Assembly: GCA_016873715.1 (NCBI GenBank)
Contig: VGWF01000047.1
Coordinates: 1-34,217, forward strand
Direction of reading: 5' to 3'
DNA length: 34,217 nt
Origin: Lentisphaerota bacterium
Lineage (GTDB): Bacteria > Verrucomicrobiota > Kiritimatiellia > PWTM01
The translations under genes and the position numbers were made by a program. The notes beneath the pieces are model-generated. The model saw nothing but the letters and a program-made list of their open reading frames with translations, searched no databases and was not told the origin of the DNA. This document shows, in pieces, positions 1 through 6,975 of this stretch (its first letter is position 1; every line of letters begins with the position of its first letter).

Positions 1-303
1 CCCCCGGTAGTTCTCCGCCTCGCCGATCGAAAGGTAGGCCACCACCTTCCGGCCGGCCCGCCCGGACCGGATGGCCGCGAGGTCCTTTTCCGCCCACCGG
101 CCGTCGTCGTCGCCCTCGAAGAACGGATCCAGGATGATCCAGTCCCGTCCGCAGTCCGCCAGCCGCCGCACGACCTCGCCCCGCGTCTTGCCCAGGCCCT
201 CCGCCTGCAGCACGTACGCGAAGCTCCGCGGCGCCGCGGGCGCCCCCGCCCCGACCCGCCCCGTCGCACACAGAACCAGCCCCGCAACGGCCGCGATTCT
301 CAT
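1..303 (-). CDS. GH114 / TM1410-like secreted glycosidase, 5' fragment
   Basis: Only the first 101 codons lie in the window; the gene runs off the left edge. The protein begins with a signal peptide (hydrophobic stretch from MRIAAVAGLVLC, small residues to about position 22). It then shows the hallmarks of the TM1410/MJ1477 family, often annotated as endo-alpha-1,4-polygalactosaminidase (GH114): FAYVLQ near residue 28, an Asp in WIILDPFF, and VVAYLSIGEAENYR at the truncated end, which is a strongly conserved family block. The start lies 10 nt after the stop of the aldo/keto reductase, so the two are probably co-transcribed. The family fold is a TIM barrel and the export signal suggests it acts outside the cytoplasm. 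The exact substrate cannot be inferred from this fragment. Confidence 0.75.
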   Translation of the reverse strand, partial: MRIAAVAGLVLCATGRVGAGAPAAPRSFAYVLQAEGLGKTRGEVVRRLADCGRDWIILDPFFEGDDDGRWAEKDLAAIRSGRAGRKVVAYLSIGEAENYRG

Positions 304-313
304 GCCCCGCCCT

Positions 314-1384
314 TCACGCATTTCGTCTCCGAGCTCCGCCCTCGTCCGCACCCGTTCCGACGGGAGCCGATTCGCGGTTCCCCTCCCCCTCCGGCTCCAT
401 GCGGGAGACGTGCTCCCACGGATCGACGTTGCGGCCCATGAGGCGCTTCACGGGGGCGGTGATTCGCGACAGCTCCGCGACGAGGGCGTCGTCGAGATCG
501 AGATCCGCGGCGGCGGCGTTGTCGGCCGCCTGCGCCGCGTTCCGGGCGCCGGCGACGACGGAGGTCACGGCGGGCTGCCGCAGAAGCCACGCGAGCGAGA
601 GCCGCCCCATCGGGATGCCGGCGTCGCGGGCGAGGTCGCGGATCGCGGCGACGGCGGCGAAGGCCTCCGCCTCGCAGCCGGGCTCGCCGTGGCGCGTCAT
701 CGTGCGCGCCGACGAGAAGAGGCGCGTGCGCGCCCGCTTGTCGGGCACCTCGGCGGCGGAGGCGAACGTGCCGGCGAGCAGGCCCTGCGCGATGGGGCTG
801 TAGCAGAGGATGCCCATCCGGTGCTCGACGCAGAGCGGCTGGATGTCGAACTCGGCGCCGCGCCAGAGCAGGCTGTAGGGGAGCTGGTTGCTCTCGGCGC
901 GGCCGAGGGCGAGCTGCCGCCGCAGGAAGCCGGCGCCGAAGTTGGAGACGCCGATGTGGCGGATCTTCCCCTCCGCGCGCAGGGCCTCGAGCGCGCGCCA
1001 CGTCGGCTCGAGCGGCAGGGTCTTGCTGGGCCAGTGGATCTGGTAGAGATCGATCGTGTCGGTCCGCAGCGCGCGCAGGCTTCGCTCGCAGCTCGCGCGG
1101 AGGCGGTCCGGCTCCATGTCGGCGGGCGGGGCCTTGGACGCGACGACCACGCCGTCGCGCCGGCCGGCGAGCGCCTCGCCGAGGATCTCCTCCGACTCGC
1201 CGTTGCCGTAAGCCGGCGCGGTGTCGAAGAAGTTCACGCCGGCGTCGAGCGAGGCGTGGATCGAGGCGATGGAGTCGGCGCGGTCCTGGTGGTCCCAGAA
1301 CGTGTCGCGCGTCGCGACCGACCAGGTCCCCTGGCAGACCGCCGACACCTTCAGGCCCGTCGTTCCGAGTTCGCGATTTTGCAT
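314..1384 (-). CDS. Aldo/keto reductase, cytosolic
   Basis: A 356-residue NAD(P)H-dependent oxidoreductase of the aldo/keto reductase superfamily (TIM barrel). The catalytic tetrad is visible: Asp54 and Tyr59 (FFDTAPAYG), Lys84 (VVASK) and His117 (QIHWP). It starts MQNRELGTTGLKVSAVCQGT, the usual first strand of the family. A longer start at 1402 would add six residues, but the ATG at 1384 has GGAGG just upstream and a -10-like box ends at 1401, so 1384 is preferred. There is no signal peptide. The tail after about residue 330 is Gly/Glu-rich and unlikely to be folded. It is probably the first gene of an operon with the GH114-like gene. The substrate is unknown; sugar or keto-sugar reduction is only a guess. 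Confidence 0.88.
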   Translation of the reverse strand: MQNRELGTTGLKVSAVCQGTWSVATRDTFWDHQDRADSIASIHASLDAGVNFFDTAPAYGNGESEEILGEALAGRRDGVVVASKAPPADMEPDRLRASCERSLRALRTDTIDLYQIHWPSKTLPLEPTWRALEALRAEGKIRHIGVSNFGAGFLRRQLALGRAESNQLPYSLLWRGAEFDIQPLCVEHRMGILCYSPIAQGLLAGTFASAAEVPDKRARTRLFSSARTMTRHGEPGCEAEAFAAVAAIRDLARDAGIPMGRLSLAWLLRQPAVTSVVAGARNAAQAADNAAAADLDLDDALVAELSRITAPVKRLMGRNVDPWEHVSRMEPEGEGNRESAPVGTGADEGGARRRNA

Positions 1385-1400
1385 GCCGTCCTCCGCCGCC

Positions 1401-1429
1401 ATCCTACGCGGAGTGTCCAAGGCTTGGAA
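1401..1429 (-). promoter_or_regulatory. Candidate promoter of the AKR/GH114 operon
   Basis: Reading the minus strand, TTCCAA (1429-1424), a 17-nt spacer and TAGGAT (1406-1401) sit 16 nt before the ATG at 1384. The -10 box is good; the -35 is weak and coincides with one arm of a near-palindrome, which suggests an operator overlapping the promoter. Prediction by eye only. Confidence 0.35.
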
Positions 1430-1460
1430 GGCCGCGCACCGGGGTTGTCCAGGCCTTGGA
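1416..1460. repeat. Paired near-palindromes, 32 bp apart (copy 1)
   Basis: Two 13-bp imperfect palindromes, TCCAAGGCTTGGA (1416-1428) and TCCAGGCCTTGGA (1448-1460), lie between the FkbM-type gene and the AKR gene. Their centres (1422 and 1454) are 32 bp apart, about three helical turns. The same pair with the same spacing occurs at 32315-32359 inside a coding gene. Candidates are a dimeric-regulator binding site or a short dispersed repeat. Confidence 0.6.
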
Positions 1461-1473
1461 AGATCGTTCCGGC

Positions 1474-2268
1474 TCAGGGCCGCGCGACGACGGCGGGGGT
1501 CTCGGGGTCGGGCTGGACGCGGACGTCGGTGTAGCCGGCGTCGCGGAGGACCGCCCGGACCTCGTCGAGGGTCGGCGCGCCGCGGACGACGTGCGTCTCG
1601 ACGACGACGGCGGGGCGCAGGCGGCGCAGCGTCGCAAGGGCCCCGCGCAGCGCCGGCCCCTCGCTGCCCTCGATGTCCATCTTGATGAGATCGAGCCGCT
1701 GCAGGCCGAGCCGGGCGACCTCGGCGTCGATCGTCGTCACCGGGAGCCGGACCACCCGGTAGAGGTCGGGATGCTGCTGCACGTAGTCGGTCTCGCGGAA
1801 CGACGACGTGTAGTTCCCGCCCGCGTGGAACTCCAGCGCCCCCTCGGACTCCCACGCGCCCTTCTCGATCACGTCGACGTTGGCCGCGCCGTTGAGGGCG
1901 AGGTTGCGGCGGAGGACGTCGAGGTTGCCGGCGTCGGGCTCGAAGACGACGACGCGGCCGGCCGGGCCGACGCGGCGCGCGAGCCACGAGGCGACCGCGC
2001 CGATGTTGCCGCCGACGTCCATCGCCACGGCGCCCGGGCCGGGCGCGCCGGACGCGAAGTCGGACGCGAGCGGGGCGGGATCGAACTCGCGGACGCTGCG
2101 GACCTCGGTGCCGTCGGGCGTGCGCACGACGAACGCGCCGCCGCGCCACGCGCAGTCGGCGAGCGCGCGGCCGTACATGACGCGGTAGGCCGCCGCGGCC
2201 AGCCGGTTCCGCAGCGGGCCGTCCGGCAGCGCCGCGCGCACGGACCGGGCGAGGTTCTTCAGGCTCAT
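1474..2268 (-). CDS. FkbM-family SAM-dependent methyltransferase
   Basis: A 264-residue class I methyltransferase. The SAM-binding loop is AMDVGGNIGA (about residues 82-91), the acidic end of strand 2 is VVVFEPD (Glu110), and the FkbM-type block KMDIEGSEGPAL is at 197-208. Proteins of this family O-methylate sugars or polyketides and are common in polysaccharide and lipopolysaccharide loci; an envelope-glycan role fits the O-antigen ligase 1.6 kb away but is not proven. No signal peptide or membrane segment is seen. Its own promoter-like sequence lies between it and the upstream dihydroorotase, with a -10 box so close to the ATG that the mRNA may be leaderless; no Shine-Dalgarno is seen. Confidence 0.85.
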   Translation of the reverse strand: MSLKNLARSVRAALPDGPLRNRLAAAAYRVMYGRALADCAWRGGAFVVRTPDGTEVRSVREFDPAPLASDFASGAPGPGAVAMDVGGNIGAVASWLARRVGPAGRVVVFEPDAGNLDVLRRNLALNGAANVDVIEKGAWESEGALEFHAGGNYTSSFRETDYVQQHPDLYRVVRLPVTTIDAEVARLGLQRLDLIKMDIEGSEGPALRGALATLRRLRPAVVVETHVVRGAPTLDEVRAVLRDAGYTDVRVQPDPETPAVVARP

Positions 2269-2276
2269 GGCGGCGC

Positions 2277-2305
2277 AGTGTGGCCTTCCGCCGCGCTCGA
2301 ATCAA
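2277..2305 (-). promoter_or_regulatory. Candidate promoter of the FkbM-type gene
   Basis: On the minus strand TTGATT (2305-2300), 17 nt, CACACT (2282-2277), then only 8 nt to the ATG at 2268. This spacing predicts transcription starting at or next to the start codon (leaderless mRNA). Confidence 0.35.
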
Positions 2306-2321
2306 GGGGGCGCGAGAGGCT

Positions 2322-3590
2322 TCAGGGTCCGACGACGCGGCCGTTGTGAATCGTGACCGCGGGCCGCGCGTGGAGCGTCCATCCCGCGAACGGCGTGTTG
2401 CGGCTGCGCGAGAAGAAGGCGCTCGGGTCGACGGTCCATTCGGTGTCGACGTCGAGGATCGCGACGTTCGCCGGGACGCCGGGCGCGAGCGAGGGCGGGG
2501 GGCGGCGGAGGACGGCGGCGGGGCCGGTGGTCCAGCGGCGCAGCCATTCGAGCGGCGTCATGCGGCCGGAGCGGACGAGCCGGTCCCAGGTCACGCCGAC
2601 CGCGGTCTCGAGGCCGAGGATCCCGAACGGGGCGTGGAGGAAGCCGCGGGCCTTGGCCTCGGCGGTATGCGGGGCGTGGTCGGTGGCGAGGCACGTGATG
2701 CTGCCGTCGACGATCGCATCCTCGAGCGCCCGGCGGTCGGCGGCGGAGCGCAGGGGCGGGTTCATCTTGTAGCTGGGGTCGGGCTCGCGGATGTCGTCGT
2801 CGCAGAGGACGAGGTGGTGGGGCGTGACCTCGGCCGTCACGGGCACGCCCTCCGCGGCGGCGCGGCGGACGGCCTCGAGGGCGTCGCGGCCGGAGATGTG
2901 CTGGATGTGAAGCCGGCAGCCGGTTTCGCGGGCGAGGCGGATGTCGCGTTCGACGATGCGCGTCTCGGCGCCGGCCGGGATGCCGGGCAGCCCGAGCGCG
3001 CGCGAGCGGCCGCCCTCGTGCATGACGCCGCGGCGCTCGGCATCGTGGTCCTGGGCGTGGTCCATGACGGCGAGCCCGATCGCGGCGGCGCGGCGCATGG
3101 CCTCGCGCATGACGGCGTCGTCCATGACGGTCGATCCGTCGTCGGTGAAGACTCCGGCGCCGGCGGCCGCGAGGGCGTCGAGATCGGCGACTTCGTCGCC
3201 CTTCCGGCCCCGCGTCAGGCACGCGGAGGGCACGACGTCGGCGAAGCCGGCGGCGCGGGCGGTTTCGATCTGGAAGCGGACGAGGGCGGGATCGTCCAGC
3301 GGCGGCGTGGTGTTGGGCATGGCGACGACGGCCTGGAACCCGCCGGCGGCGGCGGCGCGCGTACCGGAGGCGATGGTCTCGGCGGCATCGTTGCCGGGCT
3401 CGCGCAGGTGAACGTGGAGGTCGACCAGCGCGGGGGCGACGAGCCGGCCGGATGCGTCGATCGTCTCCGCGCCGTCCCGCGGGAACGAGCCGGCCGGAAC
3501 GATTCGTCCGTCCGCGATCCAGACCTCGCCCGGCCCGTCGGTGCCCGCCGCCGGATCGAGAACCCTGCCGCCCGTGACAATCAGATGCAT
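2322..3590 (-). CDS. pyrC: Dihydroorotase (class I type)
   Basis: A 422-residue amidohydrolase catalysing the reversible cyclisation of N-carbamoyl-aspartate to dihydroorotate in pyrimidine synthesis. Zinc-ligand motifs are in order: DLHVHLREPG (His59, His61), FTDDGSTV (Asp150/151, the bridging acid in the Aquifex-type enzymes), His178, IQHISG (His231) and TDHAPHT (catalytic Asp304). MPNTTPP at about 91 is the family substrate loop. A GTG at 3611 would extend the frame by seven residues, but it overlaps the predicted -10 box; the ATG at 3590 has GGGGGA upstream. The family also contains allantoinase and hydantoinase relatives, but the HLREPG plus TDDGSTV combination favours dihydroorotase. 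A PyrB partner is not in the window. Confidence 0.9.
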   Translation of the reverse strand: MHLIVTGGRVLDPAAGTDGPGEVWIADGRIVPAGSFPRDGAETIDASGRLVAPALVDLHVHLREPGNDAAETIASGTRAAAAGGFQAVVAMPNTTPPLDDPALVRFQIETARAAGFADVVPSACLTRGRKGDEVADLDALAAAGAGVFTDDGSTVMDDAVMREAMRRAAAIGLAVMDHAQDHDAERRGVMHEGGRSRALGLPGIPAGAETRIVERDIRLARETGCRLHIQHISGRDALEAVRRAAAEGVPVTAEVTPHHLVLCDDDIREPDPSYKMNPPLRSAADRRALEDAIVDGSITCLATDHAPHTAEAKARGFLHAPFGILGLETAVGVTWDRLVRSGRMTPLEWLRRWTTGPAAVLRRPPPSLAPGVPANVAILDVDTEWTVDPSAFFSRSRNTPFAGWTLHARPAVTIHNGRVVGP

Positions 3591-3609
3591 GCGCCCGTCC
3601 CCCGCGCTC

Positions 3610-3637
3610 ACTGTACGCCGGCCGGCCGGCGGCGCAA
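3610..3637 (-). promoter_or_regulatory. Candidate pyrC promoter
   Basis: On the minus strand TTGCGC (3637-3632), 16 nt, TACAGT (3615-3610). Transcription would begin near 3604, leaving a short leader with GGGGGA before the ATG at 3590 and excluding the GTG at 3611 as a start. Confidence 0.4.
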
Positions 3638-3650
3638 AGGCGCGCGGTTG

Positions 3651-3818
3651 GATGTTCGGCGTCCGGCGTCAGATGTCCGGCGTCCGGCGTTGGATGTTCG
3701 ATGTTCGGTGTCGGGTGTTCGATGTTCGGCGTTGGGTGTTGGGCGTTGGATGTTGGGTGTTGGATGTTGGTGTTCGGTGTTCGGTGTTGGATGTTCGTTG
3801 TTCGGTGTTCGGCGTTCG
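3651..3818. repeat. Degenerate 7-bp tandem repeat, about 24 units
   Basis: Between the divergent pyrC and wzy-like promoters lies an array of about 24 heptamers that follow RRYGTYS on the plus strand (gatgttc, ggcgttg, ggtgttg, ggtgtcg and similar). The first 17 units keep one phase; a single-base shift follows, then the remaining units. The plus strand is rich in G and T, the minus strand in A and C. It is unlike the surrounding GC-rich DNA. The same heptamers occur in the opposite orientation inside the gene at 24297-27371. The array occupies most of the 273-bp gap; no gene is seen here. Confidence 0.85.
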
Positions 3819-3826
3819 CGACGGGC

Positions 3827-3855
3827 TTTGCTTCCCCGTCCGCCCCGGCTACGAT
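3827..3855 (+). promoter_or_regulatory. Candidate promoter of the O-antigen ligase-like gene
   Basis: TTTGCT (3827-3832), 17 nt, TACGAT (3850-3855); alternatively TTGCTT with 16 nt. Only 8 nt separate the -10 box from the ATG at 3864, predicting a leaderless transcript. It starts directly after the heptamer array. Confidence 0.4.
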
Positions 3856-3863
3856 GCCGGCCC

Positions 3864-5114
3864 ATGACACCGGACGGCAGGGCGGAGCCCGGCGGACGCG
3901 GCGGGCTTGCGGGCGCCGCGGGCTGGGTGCTTGTGCTGGTCGCGGCGTCGCTCCCGTTCTCCATCGCGCTGGCGCAGGCGGCGGCGGGCGCGGCGATGGC
4001 GCTGTGGGCCGCCGATTCCATCCGGCGCCGCGAGACCTCGCTGCGGCGAAACCCGTTCCTGGTCCCGGTCCTGGCGTTCTCCGCGATCGCCGCATGGTCG
4101 GCGTTCCAGGGCTTCCGGCCGGAGGTCTCGGTTCCGAAATTGCACCGGCTGCTGTGGTTCCTGCTGGCGTTCGCGATCCCCGACCTGGCGGTCCGTTCGG
4201 AGGCCGGACGCGTCGGCTTCGTCCGCCGGATCGTGCTGGCCGTCGTTGCGGGCGGCGTCGTTGCGGCGGTGCTGCACTTCATCAAGCTCGGCCAGGCCCT
4301 GATGAACGTTCCGCCGGACGTCGGCGCGTCGTTCTGGCTGTATCACCAGGGCAGCATGCGGTCGCCGCAGTTCCATATGACGGCGCTGCTCCTGCTCCTG
4401 GCGTCGGCCGGCGAAGGCTGGCTGGGGCTGCGGCCGCGGGTCGTCGCGGCGGCGCTTGCGCTGAACGCGGCCGGGCTGGTCCTCCACTTCAAGCGCGGCA
4501 TCTGGGGCGCCTTCGCGGGGGCGGCGGGCCTGCTGGGCCTGACGGGGCTGCGCGTGCGGGGGCGCACGACGGCGGCGGTGCTGGTCGCGGTCGCGGCGCT
4601 GGCCTGCGTGCCGCAGGTGCGGCAGAGGCTGATCGACGCCCCGCGCGATTTCATCCGGGGCGGCGGACGGTGGGAGCTGTGGACGCAGGCGACGCCCAAG
4701 CTGATGAAGCTCGCCCCGTACGGCCTCGGGTTCGGCGCGATGAAGAACGAGGACCTCCGCCACCTGGTCACCCCGCTCGAGGCGAAGATCTGCCACCTGC
4801 ACAACAACTCGCTCCAGGTGCTCGTGGAGATGGGCTGGGCGGGCCTCGCGGCGTGGACGGGCTGGATGGCGATGCTGCTCGTCGGCACGGCGCGGTCCGT
4901 CCGCCGGTTCCGCGGCGCCCCCGGCCACGGGCGCGCCCTGGCCCGGGGCCTTCTCGCCGCGACCGCCGGCCTGTTGCTGAACGGCCTGGTCGAGGTTAAC
5001 TTCGGGGCCGGGGCGATCCTGATGCTGTTCGCCCTGCTGATGGGGATGGCCGTGGCCCTTCGGGATGCGGCCGACGCCGGAGAAACGCAGAACACGGAGA
5101 GCCGGAAACCATGA
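3864..5114 (+). CDS. O-antigen ligase/polymerase-like membrane protein (Wzy_C type)
   Basis: A 416-residue integral membrane protein with about ten hydrophobic segments, beginning with GWVLVLVAASLPFSIALAQ near residue 14. The conserved Wzy_C/WaaL block is present: FKRGIW near 210 (the Arg is typical of the family), then a long periplasmic-type loop containing GRWELWTQATPK, GLGFGAMKNED and HLHNNSLQVLVEMGWAG (about 310-327). Such proteins join or polymerise O-antigen or exopolysaccharide at the inner membrane. No Shine-Dalgarno precedes the ATG, in keeping with the predicted leaderless start. The stop overlaps the next start as ATGA (5111-5114), so translation of the downstream reductase is probably coupled. 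Whether it is a ligase or a polymerase cannot be decided. Confidence 0.8.
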   Translation: MTPDGRAEPGGRGGLAGAAGWVLVLVAASLPFSIALAQAAAGAAMALWAADSIRRRETSLRRNPFLVPVLAFSAIAAWSAFQGFRPEVSVPKLHRLLWFLLAFAIPDLAVRSEAGRVGFVRRIVLAVVAGGVVAAVLHFIKLGQALMNVPPDVGASFWLYHQGSMRSPQFHMTALLLLLASAGEGWLGLRPRVVAAALALNAAGLVLHFKRGIWGAFAGAAGLLGLTGLRVRGRTTAAVLVAVAALACVPQVRQRLIDAPRDFIRGGGRWELWTQATPKLMKLAPYGLGFGAMKNEDLRHLVTPLEAKICHLHNNSLQVLVEMGWAGLAAWTGWMAMLLVGTARSVRRFRGAPGHGRALARGLLAATAGLLLNGLVEVNFGAGAILMLFALLMGMAVALRDAADAGETQNTESRKP

Positions 5115-6010
5115 ACGTGCACCGACTGGCCCGACGCGAGTTCCTCACCCGCACCGCCGCCGCCGTCACCGCCGCCTGCATGGCGCCTGCGCTGGTCTCC
5201 GCCGCCGCCGCCAAGCGCACGGCGACCGACATCGTCACCCTCGGCCGCTGCGGCCTGAAGCTCAGCCGCCTCGGCATGGGGACCGGCAGCAACAGCGGGA
5301 ACGTCCAACTCGGCCTCGGCCAGGAGACCTTCAACAAGCTGGTCCGCTTCGCCTTCGACCGCGGCATCACCTACTTCGACTGCGCGAAGGGCTACAAGAC
5401 CACGCCCTGGATCGGCGACGCCATCGCCCCCCTGCCCCGCGAGAAGGTTTTCCTGCTTTCCAAGATCGGCGGCAACCCCGAGAAGCCCGGCGAGGTCATC
5501 GACGAACTGCTCAAGGCCTACAAGACCGACTACATCGACTGCCTGCTCGTCCACTGCATGGTCAAGGACTCGTGGACGTCCGACCAGAAGCGGCTGATGG
5601 ACGCGATCGACGAGGCGAAGTCGAAGAAGAAGGTCCTCTCGAAGGGCGTCTCCTGCCACGCGCTCCCCGCGCTGCGCGTCGCCGCCGCGTCCGACTGGGT
5701 CGACGTCAACCTCGTCCGCATCAATCCGCAGGCGAAGCACGTCGACGGCGAGACGCCCAAGTGGGACGCCTCCGGCGCGACGATCGACCCCGTGATGGAG
5801 CAGGTCCGCATCATGGACCGCAACGGCCACGGGATCCTCGGCATGAAGATCATCGGCAACGGCGACTTCACCGCGGCCGACGACCGCGAGAAGTCCATCC
5901 GCTTCGCGATGGCGCAGCCCGAGGTCGACGCCGTCACCATCGGATTCAAGAGCGAGGCCGAGATCGACGAGGCGATCGGGCGCATGAACCGCGCCCTCGC
6001 CGCGGGCTGA
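5111..6010 (+). CDS. Tat-exported aldo/keto reductase
   Basis: A 299-residue protein with a twin-arginine signal (ARREFLTR at residues 7-14, then an Ala-rich hydrophobic segment to about 34) followed by an aldo/keto reductase domain. Tetrad residues are Asp90 and Tyr95 (YFDCAKGYK), Lys118 (LLSKIGG) and His148 (LLVHCM). The Tat signal predicts export of the folded, cofactor-loaded enzyme to the periplasm. Similar Tat-AKR proteins are frequent in PVC and Bacteroidetes genomes, often beside glycan genes. The start overlaps the stop of the O-antigen ligase-like gene by ATGA. It ends 3 nt before the convergent pgpA stop. The substrate is unknown. Confidence 0.85.
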   Translation: MNVHRLARREFLTRTAAAVTAACMAPALVSAAAAKRTATDIVTLGRCGLKLSRLGMGTGSNSGNVQLGLGQETFNKLVRFAFDRGITYFDCAKGYKTTPWIGDAIAPLPREKVFLLSKIGGNPEKPGEVIDELLKAYKTDYIDCLLVHCMVKDSWTSDQKRLMDAIDEAKSKKKVLSKGVSCHALPALRVAAASDWVDVNLVRINPQAKHVDGETPKWDASGATIDPVMEQVRIMDRNGHGILGMKIIGNGDFTAADDREKSIRFAMAQPEVDAVTIGFKSEAEIDEAIGRMNRALAAG

Positions 6011-6013
6011 GCC

Positions 6014-6517
6014 TCACATCAGCAGGTGCCGGACCGCCCGGACCGCCACGTGGGTGAAGGCCAGAGCGTAGAGGCTGGCGAAGACATCGTCGATCACGAT
6101 CCCGAGTCCGCCGCGGATCTTCTGCAGGCCGCGCGCGGGCCAGATCTTGACGATGTCGAAGAAGCGGGCGACGACGAAGGCCAGCGGCAGGATCCACCAC
6201 TCGGCGCGGTCGACCGGCAGGCCGATCATCACGAGCGGGAAGGTCGCGTACTCGTCGGCGACGATGCGGCCGTCGTCCTTCGTCCCGAACACCCGCTCCG
6301 CCGCGCCGCAGACCGGCACCGCCAGCAGCGTCAGCAGGAGGCCGACCGCGGCCTGGGCCGCGAGGTTGCCCGCCAACGCGGGCCAGGCCAACACGACGAC
6401 CGCCACGCCCGGCAGCGTGCCGAAGGTACCCGAGGCGACCGGCGCGTAGCCAAGGCCGAAGCCCGTGGCGAACACGACCGCCGCGCGATCCCTCCAACCC
6501 GTCGGGGTGCCTGTCAT
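6014..6517 (-). CDS. pgpA: Phosphatidylglycerophosphatase A
   Basis: A 167-residue membrane phosphatase that removes phosphate from phosphatidylglycerol phosphate to give phosphatidylglycerol. Family blocks are clear: SGTFGTLPG near 29, TKDDGRIVADE at 79-89, and ARFFDIVKIWPARGLQ followed by GGLGIVIDDVFAS at 136-148. Four hydrophobic stretches fit the usual topology. The length matches the family. It lies tail to tail with the Tat-AKR gene (3 nt between stops). The -10 box ends 6 nt before the ATG, so the transcript may be leaderless; the AGGAT in that stretch could otherwise be read as a Shine-Dalgarno. Confidence 0.9.
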   Translation of the reverse strand: MTGTPTGWRDRAAVVFATGFGLGYAPVASGTFGTLPGVAVVVLAWPALAGNLAAQAAVGLLLTLLAVPVCGAAERVFGTKDDGRIVADEYATFPLVMIGLPVDRAEWWILPLAFVVARFFDIVKIWPARGLQKIRGGLGIVIDDVFASLYALAFTHVAVRAVRHLLM

Positions 6518-6523
6518 GCCGCG

Positions 6524-6552
6524 ATCCTACCGCCCCGCGACCGTGGTTCCAA
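6524..6552 (-). promoter_or_regulatory. Candidate pgpA promoter
   Basis: On the minus strand TTGGAA (6552-6547), 17 nt, TAGGAT (6529-6524), then 6 nt to the ATG at 6517. Good match and spacing; it implies a leaderless mRNA. Confidence 0.45.
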
Positions 6553-6600
6553 GAGCCATGCCGGCTCGCACGATCCGCCCTGTCCCTCCCCGCCGCGCAT

Positions 6601-6690
6601 CACCAGGGCATCTCTGTCCCCATCCTTCCGGCCGTCTCTGTCCCCACTCACCACTCACCACTCACCAAGGCATCTCTGTCCCCATCCCGT
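6601..6690. repeat. GGGGACAGAGATG-type repeats with a short tandem
   Basis: On the minus strand the motif ATGGGGACAGAGATG appears twice (6609-6623, 6671-6685) and as a variant, GTGGGGACAGAGACG, once (6633-6647). The last two flank three perfect heptamers ACTCACC (6646-6666). GGGGACAG-type repeats are often seen near IS200-like/REP-associated transposase genes in environmental bacteria (from memory), so this may be a scar of such an element. No transposase is present here. Confidence 0.55.
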
Positions 6691-6856
6691 CACGCCCCTG
6701 CCGAGGCTAGGGGAATATTGCGTCTGGCGTAGCATCAAACATCATCGCCGTAACATATTATGCGCCGCCCGGCCCTTTGACGTGACCGGGGGCGCCTTGG
6801 AGGTCATGGGGCTGGACTTGGAAACGCGATTCCGCGTCCTTTTGTCACGAGAAGGT
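6691..6856. other. Non-coding, AT-richer stretch upstream of the hydrogenase operon
   Basis: No gene is seen. The segment around 6715-6765 is much richer in A and T than its surroundings (for example ATATTATG near 6755). It could hold an upstream activator site or a second promoter, but no clear -35/-10 pair or inverted repeat was found. Confidence 0.4.
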
Positions 6857-6886
6857 TGACTTCGCGACGGGGTATCCTCTAGGATG
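6857..6886 (+). promoter_or_regulatory. Candidate promoter of the hox hydrogenase operon
   Basis: TTGACT (6857-6862), 18 nt, TAGGAT (6881-6886): the best sigma-70-like match in the window. Transcription would start near 6893, giving a leader of about 80 nt before hoxF. Confidence 0.5.
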
Positions 6887-6975
6887 GCCCCGCCGGGCGG
6901 CTTGTGGTCCGTCCGCCGCGGGGACCGAAGAACCGGGAAACCCGCGTACGGGGCAGCGCACACGAGGGCAGGACC

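Noticed and set aside
1385-2305. N-terminal extension of the AKR frame through the FkbM-type gene
   Set aside because: It is an out-of-frame reading of the methyltransferase gene; the AKR domain starts at MQNRE with a Shine-Dalgarno.
3609-3611. GTG as the dihydroorotase start
   Set aside because: It overlaps the predicted -10 box; the ATG at 3590 follows a Shine-Dalgarno and begins the conserved first strand.
2280-3863. A long N-terminal extension of the O-antigen ligase-like frame, opposite pyrC
   Set aside because: This part is antisense to pyrC and runs through the heptamer repeats. The real protein begins at 3864, where membrane segments start and a promoter ends 8 nt upstream.
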